Assembly (NCBI GenBank): GCA_947504035.1
Contig: CANNGA010000004.1
Span: forward strand, 124,001 to 188,000
Reading direction: 5' to 3'
Length of the DNA: 64,000 nt
Source: an uncultured Flavobacteriaceae bacterium
GTDB taxonomy: Bacteria; Bacteroidota; Bacteroidia; Flavobacteriales; Flavobacteriaceae
A program made the translations under genes and the position numbers. The first letter of the stretch is position 1, and every line of letters starts with the position of its first letter. The notes below the pieces were generated by a model that did not search any database, was not told the origin of the DNA, and saw only the letters and a list, made by a program, of their open reading frames with translations. Below are positions 17,595-26,368 of this stretch, one piece after another.

Positions 17595-18398
17595 ATGTCT
17601 AAAGTTGTTTTAATTACAGGAGGTTCTTCGGGAATAGGAAAATCTATAGGAATCTATTTGCAAGACAAAGGATACAAAGTCTATGGCACCAGCCGTAACC
17701 CAGAGCGTTACCCAGAAACACCATTGCCACTTATTACACTAGATGTAAAAGACGCTGCTACCATAACAAAAGCGGTTAGCACTGTTATTGCTAAAGCAGG
17801 ACGCTTAGATATCCTTATAAATAATGCAGGTGCAGGGATTACAGGACCTTTAGAGGAAATACCAGAAGCAGAAATTAAAGCTAATTTCGAGATTAATCTG
17901 TTTGGCCCTATACAAATGATAAAAGCAGTACTGCCACAAATGCGAGAGCAAAAATCAGGGCTTATTATAAATGTGACTTCTATAGCAGGTTATATGGGGT
18001 TACCGTATCGCGGTATTTACAGTGCTAGTAAAGGCGCTTTAGAACTGATTACCGAAGCATTTCGTATGGAAATTAAGGCCTTTGGTGTTGAAATGACCAA
18101 TGTTGCTCCAGGCGATTTTGCGACGAATATCGCAGCAGGACGATACCATGCCCCCTTAAAAGAAGACTCGCCTTATAAGGTACCTTATGGCAAAACTTTA
18201 GAGTTAATGGATGCACATGTCGATTCTGGAAGCGACCCCGAACTTATGGGAAAAGCGGTGTATAAAATTATAACAACAGCCCAGCCTAAAGGACATTATA
18301 AAGTAGGAGCGTTTATGCAGAAGTTCTCTATTGTATTAAAGCGTATTTTACCCGATAAAATGTATGAGAATTTATTAATGAAGCATTACGAATTGTAA
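17595..18398 (+). CDS. Short-chain dehydrogenase/reductase (SDR)
   Basis: 267 residues, a classical SDR. The nucleotide motif is GGSSGIGK near the N terminus, then NNAGAG and the catalytic YSASK in RGIYSASKGALE, with a Ser about 13 residues upstream (VTSIAGYMG). Classical SDRs are NAD(P)-dependent oxidoreductases; the Thr-Ser-Arg after the second strand (GTSRNPERYP) suggests NADPH use. The C-terminal extension (about 30 residues) is typical of members annotated as short-chain alcohol or ketoacyl reductases. The substrate is unknown. It appears monocistronic. Confidence 0.9.
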   Translation: MSKVVLITGGSSGIGKSIGIYLQDKGYKVYGTSRNPERYPETPLPLITLDVKDAATITKAVSTVIAKAGRLDILINNAGAGITGPLEEIPEAEIKANFEINLFGPIQMIKAVLPQMREQKSGLIINVTSIAGYMGLPYRGIYSASKGALELITEAFRMEIKAFGVEMTNVAPGDFATNIAAGRYHAPLKEDSPYKVPYGKTLELMDAHVDSGSDPELMGKAVYKIITTAQPKGHYKVGAFMQKFSIVLKRILPDKMYENLLMKHYEL

Positions 18399-18553
18399 GG
18401 TATAAATTGCAACGGTCTATAAATACCTTTGTTATCTTTTGAAGTAAGCATGGTGAAATAAGATACGTTTTCAAATGATAGCGAAAACTTTAAGCAATTT
18501 TTTTAGTAGATTTTACCCAAACGTAAGTGTTAACAGCTATAATATTGTAAATT

Positions 18554-18710
18554 CGCTGCGTTAGGGATAGCAGCGGCATCCTTTTTTGTCATTCGAAAGC
18601 ATCTTATTGGTTTAAAAGTATTACTAGTATTTGTTTTAAGAACTAAAAAAAGAGACGACCATTACAAAAAAGATATAGCGAATAGCCCGACCCATAGGGA
18701 AACGCCCTAT
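18554..18710 (+). ncRNA. Candidate structured RNA element (Flavo-1-like)
   Basis: The gap between the SDR and transaldolase genes holds ordered complementarity. CGCTGC (18554-18559) pairs with GCAGCG (18569-18574) around GTTAGGGATA. GCGTT (18558-18562) could instead pair with AACGC (18701-18705). GGAT/ATCC and CCC-ATA-GGG make further short stems. The phrases GTTAGGGATAGCAGCGGCAT and AGCGAATAGCCCGACCC recall a motif recurrent in flavobacterial intergenic regions; I think it is Rfam Flavo-1, but this is from memory. Strand is assumed from that resemblance. Confidence 0.45.
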
Positions 18711-18745
18711 ACAACATAAGAAGTGAAACTATAATTATATATACA

Positions 18746-19399
18746 ATGAAATTTTTTATTGATACTGCAAATTTAGACCAAATTAAAGAGGCCCAAGATA
18801 TGGGAGTTTTAGACGGTGTAACTACAAATCCATCGTTAATGGCTAAAGAAGGCATTACGGGACATGATAATATTATGAAGCATTATCTAGATATTTGTAA
18901 TATCGTAGATGGTGATGTGAGTGCAGAGGTGATTTCTACAGATGTAGAAGGCATGATTAAGGAAGGTGAGGCATTAGCAGCGTTGCATGAGCAAATTGTT
19001 GTAAAATTACCAATGATTAAAGATGGTATTAAAGCTTGTAAGTATTTTTCTAGTAAAGGCATTAAAACTAATGTAACACTTGTATTTTCTGCAGGACAAG
19101 CATTATTAGCTGCTAAAGCTGGAGCGACGTATGTGTCTCCATTTTTAGGACGTTTAGATGATATCTCTACAGATGGTTTAAACCTTATCGCAGAAATTCG
19201 TCAAATTTATGACAACTACGGTTTTGGAACACAAATCTTATCGGCATCTGTGCGTCACACCATGCACGTGATTGATTGTGCTAAAATAGGTTCGGATGTT
19301 ATGACAGGGCCTTTAAGCTCTATAGAAGGCTTATTAAAGCATCCTTTAACAGATATCGGTTTGGCTAAATTCTTAGAAGATTACAAAAAAGGAAACTAA
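18746..19399 (+). CDS. fsa: Transaldolase / fructose-6-phosphate aldolase, small TalC-type
   Basis: 217 residues, the short single-domain form. Motifs: [10 protein letters not shown] at the start, GVTTNPSL, the Schiff-base Lys87 in VVKLPM, and [20 protein letters not shown] followed by [11 protein letters not shown]. The second half resembles true transaldolases of the TalC group more than E. coli FSA, so the reaction is probably transfer of a dihydroxyacetone unit in the pentose phosphate pathway. Databases often call this family fructose-6-phosphate aldolase. It is a single gene, preceded by a structured intergenic element and followed by a bidirectional terminator. Confidence 0.93.
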   Translation: MKFFIDTANLDQIKEAQDMGVLDGVTTNPSLMAKEGITGHDNIMKHYLDICNIVDGDVSAEVISTDVEGMIKEGEALAALHEQIVVKLPMIKDGIKACKYFSSKGIKTNVTLVFSAGQALLAAKAGATYVSPFLGRLDDISTDGLNLIAEIRQIYDNYGFGTQILSASVRHTMHVIDCAKIGSDVMTGPLSSIEGLLKHPLTDIGLAKFLEDYKKGN

Positions 19400-19420
19400 T
19401 TTTTGTAAACAGACCTTATT

Positions 19421-19460
19421 AAAAAAAGCGCCACTATTGTTTTAATAGTGGCGCTTTTTT
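19421..19460. terminator. Bidirectional intrinsic terminator
   Basis: The arm at 19421-19438 (core AGCGCCACTATT) pairs with AATAGTGGCGCT in 19444-19460 across a 5-base loop. A-run on the left and T-run on the right serve both convergent genes. Confidence 0.9.
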
Positions 19461-19492
19461 AGATTTATAACACAGTGTATAAATCAGTCTCT

Positions 19493-20110
19493 TTATTTTT
19501 TCTGTTTGTTAATCTCATCTTGCAGTTGGCGTCTTACTTTCTGCTCACGCTCTAAAGCTGTCTTTCTGTGCTCTTCGAATTCCTCTTCAATTTCAGACAG
19601 GTTTTGCTTCGCACGTTTTGTAATGGTATTACTGTTTTTAAATTTATAAATAAAGAACAGTAAGAAAACAAGTAAACCTCCAATAATACTCCACATTAAA
19701 GTATTGTAGCCACCTTTGCTCATAGGGATACCAAATAAAGACATACTGTCTTTTTCTAAATTGGTACTATCTAAATCACTTTGTGTTGTAGAGAGACTTG
19801 CCTTTAATTGCGAAATCTCATCGGCTTGCGTTTTTACAACAGTTTGTGTTTTATGCAAATCTTTACGAATTTTAATAAGAGAATCGTTGACATGCTTTCT
19901 AAGTGTAAATAACCATCCTGTTTTTACAGCTTCGTACGGCGCACCATTAGTTCCTTTAAAATTACCAGATTTTCTTATGAGGTATTCAAATTGGCTGTCT
20001 ATAGTGCCACTGTTTAAGGATAAGGTTTCTTGAGCTGGAGTAGCTTGCGAAAAACATAGGTTTATAAATAGAGCAAATACTAGTGCAATACGATAATTAG
20101 AGGGATTCAT
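19493..20110 (-). CDS. Exported coiled-coil membrane protein of unknown function
   Basis: 205 residues. Signal peptide (1-25), then a domain beginning LSNSGTIDSQFEYLI-like sequence. Next a predicted coiled coil (about 85-120, LKASLSTTQSDLDS), one membrane helix (about 133-153, LMWSIIGGLLVFLLFFIYKF), and a highly charged second coiled coil to the end (EEEFEEHRKTALEREQK). The layout puts one coiled coil in the periplasm and one in the cytoplasm. Homologues in Flavobacteria are sometimes labelled tRNA methyltransferase, which the sequence does not support. Function unknown. Confidence 0.75.
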   Translation of the reverse strand: MNPSNYRIALVFALFINLCFSQATPAQETLSLNSGTIDSQFEYLIRKSGNFKGTNGAPYEAVKTGWLFTLRKHVNDSLIKIRKDLHKTQTVVKTQADEISQLKASLSTTQSDLDSTNLEKDSMSLFGIPMSKGGYNTLMWSIIGGLLVFLLFFIYKFKNSNTITKRAKQNLSEIEEEFEEHRKTALEREQKVRRQLQDEINKQKK

Positions 20111-20680
20111 GTAATTGAATTTAGAGATTTTTACTGCTAATGCGAATGTATAAAATTAAGTTTAAAAATTCGGTTAAAGACCATAAATAACCTTAGTTTT
20201 TATACCTATTAATAGCACATACGCAAAATGTTAAGTTTTGGATGTTTAAGAGTCAATTAAATAGAAAAATAAATATTTTAAAGCATAATGGAAACATGCC
20301 ATTGCAAACAACCGTCCTTTTCACAAAAGAGCTTTAGAACTAAAACCAGCGTTTTAAGCCAATATAAAATACGTTACCTCTATTTTTAATAAATTATAAA
20401 TTGAAAATCTTTGCTAATGCTGGCAATACCCCTATAACTGAACTGTTTTTAATGAGCCGTCAAGGCTTTGAAAGCTTGCATACTGTAGTCGTGTACCAAC
20501 TCAAACTAAAAAAATGAGAAAGGCGGACACGCCAATATAAAGAACACAAAATAAACTAGGAATTGTTTGCTTACATTCCTTATAACGAAACGACAACAGT
20601 AACGAATATAGAAGCGGTGAACTATGAAGAAAAAGTATTATCGATACTCCAAAAAGTAGTATAGTTAAAATTAGCACTAC
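20111..20680. other. Gene-free stretch with possible decayed coding fragments
   Basis: No intact gene in about 570 bases. Two plus-strand stretches read like coding sequence but lack a proper start: 20401-20517 (39 codons, including NTPITELFLMSRQGFESLH) and 20563-20664 (34 codons, including YNETTTVTNIEAVNYEEKVL). They are in different frames and match no family I know. They may be remains of a broken gene, or chance. Confidence 0.35.
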
Positions 20681-20706
20681 AAAAAAAGCCCTGAAAACAG
20701 GGCTTT
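20681..20706 (-). terminator. Intrinsic terminator of the htrA gene
   Basis: AAAGCCCTG (20685-20693) pairs with CAGGGCTTT (20698-20706) around AAAA. On the minus strand a run of seven T follows. Confidence 0.85.
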
Positions 20707-20727
20707 AAATTTTTTTATAAGAGGGTT

Positions 20728-22143
20728 TTATCTGAAATTGTAACGTTCTTTTTCGCCGTATTTATTAATAAGTTCAATACGTAGGGGTTCATTAGATGCT
20801 GCATTTTTTAAGATCTTCTGTACATCATCTACATTAGATACGTCAGTACCATTAATAGCCGTTACAATAGCACCCTTTTCAATGCCATTTTTTGCCCAAT
20901 ACTCTGCGTATTTAGGGTCAAGCTGTGAGATTTTAACACCACTTTTCGCTTTGTATTTTTTTAAATCTTTAGGACTAGCATTTTTAATTTGCCCTACAGT
21001 AGGAAGTACAGCAGTGACATTTCGTATCAATTTAACAGCAGCAGTTTTTACACTGCCATCTCTAGAGTACATTACATTTACAATATCACCAGGACCTTTA
21101 GTGCTTAAGTGGCCTTTTAAATCGGCAAATTTTAGAATCTTTACGTTATCAATTTCTTTAATAATATCACCTTCCTTAATACCTGCTTCTTCCGCACCAG
21201 AATCTTCTTCTACACTGCCAACATAAAAGCCTTGAGTATCATCGATATCAATTTTTTCGGCTGTTGCACTGTTTAAAGCAATACCAGACACGCCAAGAAT
21301 CCCGTTTTGTACATTACCATATTCTAAAATATCATTAACTACCTTTTTCGCAATATTACTAGGTACAGCAAACGAATACCCTACATAAGAACCTGTTTGC
21401 GAAGAAATCGCGGTGTTAATACCTATAAGCTCTCCATTTGTGTTAACTAAAGCACCACCAGAGTTTCCTGGGTTTACAGCAGCATCTGTTTGAATAAAAG
21501 ATTGAATGTTATTAGGGTTTCCCGATAAATCTCTAGCCTTGGCACTTATAATGCCAGCAGTTACTGTAGAAGTTAGATTAAAAGGGTTACCAACAGCAAG
21601 TACCCATTCGCCAATTTTAGCAGTGTCGGAATCTCCAAACGTCACCACAGGTAAATCTTCATCGGCCTCTATTTTTAAAAGCGCAATATCTGTTGTAGGA
21701 TCTGTACCAATAATTTCGGCAGCATAGGTTTTGTTATTATTTAAGGTTACAGATAATTCTTGAGATTTATCCACAACATGATTGTTGGTAATAATGTAAC
21801 CATCTGGGGTAATAATAACGCCAGAGCCTGTCCCCAACTGAGCACGTTGTGGGCGTCTGCCTAAAAATAAATCTTCAAAGGTCATTTGTCCAGAACTTAA
21901 CGTGATGTTTTTAACATGCACGACCGCATTTACCGTATTTTCGGCAGCTGTTGTAAAATCTGGAGTTTCGTAAGCTCTAGACGTTCCAGTGTTTGTTGTA
22001 TTTGTATTAATTAAAGCAGGTTGCTTTGCAACGGTATCAACCACTAAAGGTTGTTCTTCTTTTTCTAAAATTAGCTTGTAGGCACCTAAAGTGAATATAC
22101 CACCAATTGTAGAAGCCAATACTAAGGTTAAAATCTTCTTCAT
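20728..22143 (-). CDS. degP: Periplasmic trypsin-like serine protease, HtrA/DegP family
   Basis: 471 residues. N-terminal signal anchor (3-25), protease domain with the triad His122 (TNNHVVD), Asp152 (TDIALLKI) and Ser228 (NPGNSGGAL), then two PDZ domains (about 270-365 and 375-471). This is the layout of DegP/DegQ, which degrade or refold damaged envelope proteins. The N-terminal helix has no clear cleavage site, so it could stay membrane-tethered like DegS, but DegS has one PDZ. Monocistronic with its own terminator. A 17-bp inverted repeat lies between it and divergent dapF, at the place of an operator. Confidence 0.93.
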   Translation of the reverse strand: MKKILTLVLASTIGGIFTLGAYKLILEKEEQPLVVDTVAKQPALINTNTTNTGTSRAYETPDFTTAAENTVNAVVHVKNITLSSGQMTFEDLFLGRRPQRAQLGTGSGVIITPDGYIITNNHVVDKSQELSVTLNNNKTYAAEIIGTDPTTDIALLKIEADEDLPVVTFGDSDTAKIGEWVLAVGNPFNLTSTVTAGIISAKARDLSGNPNNIQSFIQTDAAVNPGNSGGALVNTNGELIGINTAISSQTGSYVGYSFAVPSNIAKKVVNDILEYGNVQNGILGVSGIALNSATAEKIDIDDTQGFYVGSVEEDSGAEEAGIKEGDIIKEIDNVKILKFADLKGHLSTKGPGDIVNVMYSRDGSVKTAAVKLIRNVTAVLPTVGQIKNASPKDLKKYKAKSGVKISQLDPKYAEYWAKNGIEKGAIVTAINGTDVSNVDDVQKILKNAASNEPLRIELINKYGEKERYNFR

Positions 22144-22191
22144 AATGTTTCGTTTAAGATATGTATATCAACGGTTAAAATTAATTAATTA

Positions 22192-22208
22192 TTGAAGTGC
22201 TACTTCAA
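22192..22208. repeat. Inverted repeat between htrA and dapF
   Basis: TTGAAGT-GCT-ACTTCAA, perfect 7-bp arms with a 3-base spacer, about 50 bases upstream of htrA and 130 upstream of dapF. It may be a regulator binding site for the envelope protease gene. Confidence 0.5.
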
Positions 22209-22337
22209 CTTTAACGACGATTTAACAGCAACACTAGGGTTTCCTTTTGTAGGTATACCGTTTCAAAATGCAAGCCGTTTCGGTATAGAATTGATGTCGG
22301 AATATTGCTTTACTATTTATATCTTTGTAGCTCTATT

Positions 22338-23111
22338 ATGCGACAGAAATTTTACAAATACCAAGGAACAGGAAACGATTTTGTGATGATTGATAATCGT
22401 CAGCAAACGTTCGACAAAAATAATACCAAACTTGTAGCGCACCTTTGTGACAGACGTTTTGGCATAGGAGGAGATGGTTTAATCCTCTTAGAAACCCATG
22501 ATACTTACGATTTTACGATGGTGTATTATAACGCCGATGGTAATGAGAGTACAATGTGTGGCAATGGCGGACGTTGTTTAGTTGCCTTTGCGCGACAGTT
22601 GGGAGTCATTACAGATACAGCTATTTTTGAGGCTGTAGATGGGCTACATCATGCCAGTATTTCAGGCGATATAGTGCGTTTGCAAATGCAAGATGTAGAT
22701 ACCGTAACGCAAACAGATACCCATGTGTTTTTGGATACAGGGTCACCACATCATGTACAATTTGAAGCTGCTATTGCAGATTTCGATATTAAGACTAAAG
22801 GCGCTGAAATACGTTATGGAGCTCCTTATAACACAGCAGGAACAAATGTAAATTTTGTAAAGAAAATAGGTACCGATACATTTCGATTAAGAACTTATGA
22901 GCGTGGTGTAGAAGATGAAACGTTGTCATGTGGCACAGGCGCAACAGCCGTAGCCATAGCGATGCATAGTTTAGAAGAAACCTCTAATACTAAAGTGGCC
23001 CTTACTGTGGAAGGGGGAACCTTAGAAGTGTCTTTTGATGTTCGTGATGGTGTATATAAGAATGTATGGCTAATAGGTCCTGCACAATTGGTATTTGAAG
23101 GTGTGATATGA
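22338..23111 (+). CDS. dapF: Diaminopimelate epimerase
   Basis: 257 residues from the ATG at 22338; the frame is open further up, but MRQKFYKYQGTGNDF is the family start. The two catalytic cysteines are in STMCGNGGRC and ETLSCGTGATA. It converts LL- to meso-diaminopimelate for peptidoglycan and lysine synthesis in the cytoplasm. dapA, an earlier step, is at 37801. TATCTTTG at 22320-22327 could be its -7 promoter box. It overlaps the next gene by 4 bases (ATGA) and heads an operon with GNAT, mltG and DUF2279 genes, mostly cell-wall related. Confidence 0.95.
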   Translation: MRQKFYKYQGTGNDFVMIDNRQQTFDKNNTKLVAHLCDRRFGIGGDGLILLETHDTYDFTMVYYNADGNESTMCGNGGRCLVAFARQLGVITDTAIFEAVDGLHHASISGDIVRLQMQDVDTVTQTDTHVFLDTGSPHHVQFEAAIADFDIKTKGAEIRYGAPYNTAGTNVNFVKKIGTDTFRLRTYERGVEDETLSCGTGATAVAIAMHSLEETSNTKVALTVEGGTLEVSFDVRDGVYKNVWLIGPAQLVFEGVI

Positions 23112-23632
23112 AAACCTTAGAAGGGCAACATATTAAGTTAAGAGCATTAGAACCAGAGGATTTAGAGTTTGTGCTAGAGGTAGAAAATGATGAAAACATT
23201 TGGCACCTAAGCCATACCCAAACACCATTCTCTAAATATGCAATTAAACAGTATTTAGAGCATGCACATAAAGATATTTACGATGTGAAACAACTGCGTT
23301 TGGCTATAGTAGACTTTAATAACAACCCTTTAGGATTGATAGATCTTTTTGATTTTGATTTTAAAAATAAAAGAGCAGGAGTGGGCGTTATTATAAAGGA
23401 ACATGCCCATAAGGGTAAGGGCTATGGTAATGATGCTTTAAAGGTACTTATTGCTTATAGTTTTAAGCATTTAGGACTGCATCAATTGTATTGTAACATT
23501 TCAGAAACCAATGTAGCGAGCCTTAAGCTGTTTAAAAAGCAAGGTTTTGAAATCGCGGGATTAAAAAAGGATTGGAACTTTAATCATGGTATGTACGAGA
23601 ACGAATATTTACTACAACTTATAAAACAATAA
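23108..23632 (+). CDS. GNAT family N-acetyltransferase, RimJ/RimL-like
   Basis: 174 residues. The acetyl-CoA site is seen in GKGYGNDALKVL (about residues 95-110), and the C-terminal NVASLKLFKKQGFEIAG is typical of the RimJ/RimL/SpeG branch. Substrate unknown: members acetylate ribosomal protein N termini, polyamines or small amines. It starts within the dapF stop codon and ends directly before mltG, so it is part of the same operon. Confidence 0.88.
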   Translation: MKTLEGQHIKLRALEPEDLEFVLEVENDENIWHLSHTQTPFSKYAIKQYLEHAHKDIYDVKQLRLAIVDFNNNPLGLIDLFDFDFKNKRAGVGVIIKEHAHKGKGYGNDALKVLIAYSFKHLGLHQLYCNISETNVASLKLFKKQGFEIAGLKKDWNFNHGMYENEYLLQLIKQ

Positions 23633-24676
23633 ATGTATATTAAAAAAATACTTTGGGCCATTGCCCTTTTAGGTTTAACAATTATAGGCTATTTTGCGTA
23701 TTACATCTATAATGCGATGTTAACTCCTAATACGCGTTTTAATAATGAAGAAGCCTATATTTTTATAAGAACTACAGACGATTACAGTGCCGTGAGGGCG
23801 CAATTAGAGCCCTTGTTAAAAGACCTGTCTACATTTGATGTTTTGGCCAAGCAAAAAAAGTACACGAATAATATCAAAGCAGGTAAGTACCGTATAAAAA
23901 AGGGAATGAATAATAATGATATTATTAATTCCATAAGAAGTGGAAATATAGCTGTTACAGTAGCTTTTAATAATCAAAATTCTTTAGAAAAGTTGGCCGG
24001 ACGTGTAGCACAACAAGTAGAAACGGATAGTTTGGCATTGTTAACAGCCATGCGTGATCCAGCCTTTTTAAAGGCTCATGATTTCACCGAATCTACAGCT
24101 TTAGGCATGTATTTGCCTAACAGTTATCAGTGTTATTGGAATACCTCGCCCGAAAATTTTAGAGCAAAAATGTTAAAAGCTTATCAGCACTTTTGGAATG
24201 CAGATCGTAAGGCGAAGGCCAAAGCAATTCATTTAAAGCCGCATGAAGTCATGGCTTTAGCGTCTATTGTTTACGAAGAATCCAAACAGGCCACAGAGCA
24301 GCCAAGGATTGCAGGGGTGTATTTAAACCGATTGCGTATTGGCATGCCTTTACAAGCCGATCCTACCTTAAAGTTTGCAGCTTATCAGCTGCCAAAATAT
24401 CAAAATACAATCATTAAACGCGTATTAAACGTGCATAAAGAGATACAATCTCCTTACAATACTTATCTTAACAAAGGCTTACCTCCAGGCTTAATTGCCA
24501 TGCCAAATTTGTCTGCTGTGAAAGCGGTTTTAAATCATGAAAAACACAATTACTTGTATTTTGCAGCAGACCCTAAACGTTTTGGGTTTCATAAATTTGC
24601 AAAAACATTGGCGCAACATAATGCAAATGCGAGTGGCTACCACCGTTATTTGTCGTTACATGGCATTAAAAAATAG
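23633..24676 (+). CDS. mltG: Endolytic transglycosylase MltG
   Basis: 347 residues. One N-terminal membrane helix (about 5-27), then a LysM-like part and the YceG/MltG catalytic domain. Hallmarks: ALASIVYEES with the catalytic Glu, AGVYLNRLRIGMPLQADPT, and SPYNTYLNKGLPPG. MltG cuts nascent peptidoglycan strands at the outer face of the inner membrane and sets glycan length. It follows the GNAT gene without a gap. Its place behind dapF suggests coordinated wall synthesis. Confidence 0.95.
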   Translation: MYIKKILWAIALLGLTIIGYFAYYIYNAMLTPNTRFNNEEAYIFIRTTDDYSAVRAQLEPLLKDLSTFDVLAKQKKYTNNIKAGKYRIKKGMNNNDIINSIRSGNIAVTVAFNNQNSLEKLAGRVAQQVETDSLALLTAMRDPAFLKAHDFTESTALGMYLPNSYQCYWNTSPENFRAKMLKAYQHFWNADRKAKAKAIHLKPHEVMALASIVYEESKQATEQPRIAGVYLNRLRIGMPLQADPTLKFAAYQLPKYQNTIIKRVLNVHKEIQSPYNTYLNKGLPPGLIAMPNLSAVKAVLNHEKHNYLYFAADPKRFGFHKFAKTLAQHNANASGYHRYLSLHGIKK

Positions 24677-25578
24677 TGCGTAGTTTTATACTATATATAG
24701 GACTGTGGTGCTGCTGTATTTCTGTAAGTGCACAATCTGCTTTTTCAAAATTTTTAACGCCTAGCGATACACTACATACCAAGCGTAGAAACGCAGTAAT
24801 CCTTAGTGAGACGTTGTTGGCTACTACAGCTCTTGTAGGTTTGAATGAGGTATGGTATGCCGATTTTGAGCGTTCTAAATTTCATACTGTAGACGATACG
24901 GGAGATTGGTTGCAATTAGATAAAGTAGGACATGCCTTTGCTGCTTACCAGTTGGGGCGTCATGGTGCTCAGCTTTTAAGATGGAGTGGCGTTGCCGAGC
25001 GCGAACAACTTATTTATGGAGCTACTTTAGGCTTCACGTTTTTAACCGCAATAGAAGTTTTAGATGGTTTTTCAAGTGCATGGGGTTTTTCCTGGGGTGA
25101 TGTTGGTGCCAATGCATTGGGAACAGGACTTTACATCTCACAAGAATTACTATGGAAAGAGCAGCGTGTAGCTTTGAAATTTAGTTTTATGCAAACCCCA
25201 TTTGCAGCGCAACGTCCAGACCTTCTGGGCACATCTTTCGCAGAACAAATTTTAAAAGATTACAACGGACAAACGTATTGGTTAAGTTGTAATTTAGACG
25301 CCTTCTTTAAGGGAAAAGGCCTGCCCAAATGGTTAAATGTTGCCTTTGGTTATGGTGGTGAAGGCCTATTGTCTGGCAGTAGAACCTCTGGTCTTGCGCT
25401 GGCAGATCAGCAAGAACGTTACCGCCAATATTACCTAAGTTTAGATGTTAATCTTTACAATATCCCTACAAACTCCACGTTTTTAAAGACAATTTTCAGT
25501 GTGTTTAACATGATTAAAATCCCTTTTCCAGCCCTGGAAATCAGCAAAAAAGGGTTTGCATTTCGTCCGTTACGATAG
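24676..25578 (+). CDS. DUF2279 family exported protein
   Basis: 300 residues from GTG at 24676 (one-base overlap with the mltG stop). Signal peptide about 1-19 ending VSAQ. The conserved core LQLDKVGHAFAAYQLGR and GFSWGDVGANALG is characteristic of DUF2279, a predicted periplasmic or membrane-associated family of unknown function. The C-terminal part is beta-rich and ends SKKGFAFRPLR, which might suggest outer-membrane placement. Last gene of the dapF operon. Confidence 0.8.
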   Translation: MRSFILYIGLWCCCISVSAQSAFSKFLTPSDTLHTKRRNAVILSETLLATTALVGLNEVWYADFERSKFHTVDDTGDWLQLDKVGHAFAAYQLGRHGAQLLRWSGVAEREQLIYGATLGFTFLTAIEVLDGFSSAWGFSWGDVGANALGTGLYISQELLWKEQRVALKFSFMQTPFAAQRPDLLGTSFAEQILKDYNGQTYWLSCNLDAFFKGKGLPKWLNVAFGYGGEGLLSGSRTSGLALADQQERYRQYYLSLDVNLYNIPTNSTFLKTIFSVFNMIKIPFPALEISKKGFAFRPLR

Positions 25579-25602
25579 CGAAAAATGCATTTAAGCGATT
25601 AA

Positions 25603-25634
25603 TTTTGACAGTATTGAAAAAATATCTAATTTTG
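25603..25634 (+). promoter_or_regulatory. Promoter of the lysozyme-like gene
   Basis: TTTTG (25603-25607), 19-base spacer, TAATTTTG (25627-25634): a full match to the Bacteroidota consensus. The leader before the ATG at 25693 would be about 50 bases. Confidence 0.75.
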
Positions 25635-25692
25635 CACGCTCAAATTTTCAGGCATAATTAATACATAATTGTGCTGAAGAAATTTAAAAATT

Positions 25693-26358
25693 ATGGTGAA
25701 AAATATTGCAAGCTACTCAGCAATAGTATTTACAATGTCTATACTGATGTTTACATCGGTGTCTGTAGAAGAGACGTTAGATTTTAGTAAATATGCAACC
25801 GATGGCTTAGTGTTAGATTACACGGTTAGCCAAGACGCCAACATGAGAGGGAATGTTGAGCCGTTGAACGAAGGATACGAAACGTTTTCGCCTTATTTAG
25901 GGAAATCGTTCGTAGGATTTAAGGAAGCTCTAGGTTTTAGAGAGTCTGGAGGTAATTACGCTTCTATTAACACGTATGGGTATTTAGGAAAATACCAATT
26001 TGGTAAAGGTACCTTAAAGTTAATAGGCGTAAACAATGTTGAAGATTTTTTAAGTAATCCACAATTGCAAGAGCGTGCTTTTATAGCAAATGCCCAACGT
26101 AATAAATGGATTCTAAGAAGAGACATTAATAGATTTGTTGGTAAACGTATCAATAACATTCTAGTTACAGAGTCTGGTATTTTAGCTGCAGCACATTTAG
26201 CAGGGCCAGGGAGTGTGAAACGGTATTTAAGAAGTTATGGCTTAGATAACTTCGCCGATGGTTACGGTACCACAATTGCAAATTATATGCAGCGCTTTTC
26301 TGGTTACGATATGTCTTTTTTAAAGGCTAACAAGCGTGCAAAAGCAAACAGTTTGTAA
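25693..26358 (+). CDS. Exported lysozyme-like / transglycosylase-fold protein
   Basis: 221 residues with an N-terminal hydrophobic segment (about 7-23). The core from residue 75 has the lysozyme-like pattern GFRESGGNYASINTYGYLGKYQFG, where the Glu of FRESGG would be the catalytic acid, and AAAHLAGPGSVKRYL later. This resembles soluble lytic transglycosylases and phage-type lysozymes acting on peptidoglycan. No LysM domain is left at the C terminus, although homologues are often named LysM proteins. It has its own promoter and a terminator that lies inside the convergent methyltransferase gene. Confidence 0.75.
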   Translation: MVKNIASYSAIVFTMSILMFTSVSVEETLDFSKYATDGLVLDYTVSQDANMRGNVEPLNEGYETFSPYLGKSFVGFKEALGFRESGGNYASINTYGYLGKYQFGKGTLKLIGVNNVEDFLSNPQLQERAFIANAQRNKWILRRDINRFVGKRINNILVTESGILAAAHLAGPGSVKRYLRSYGLDNFADGYGTTIANYMQRFSGYDMSFLKANKRAKANSL

Positions 26359-26368
26359 GACGTTAGAA

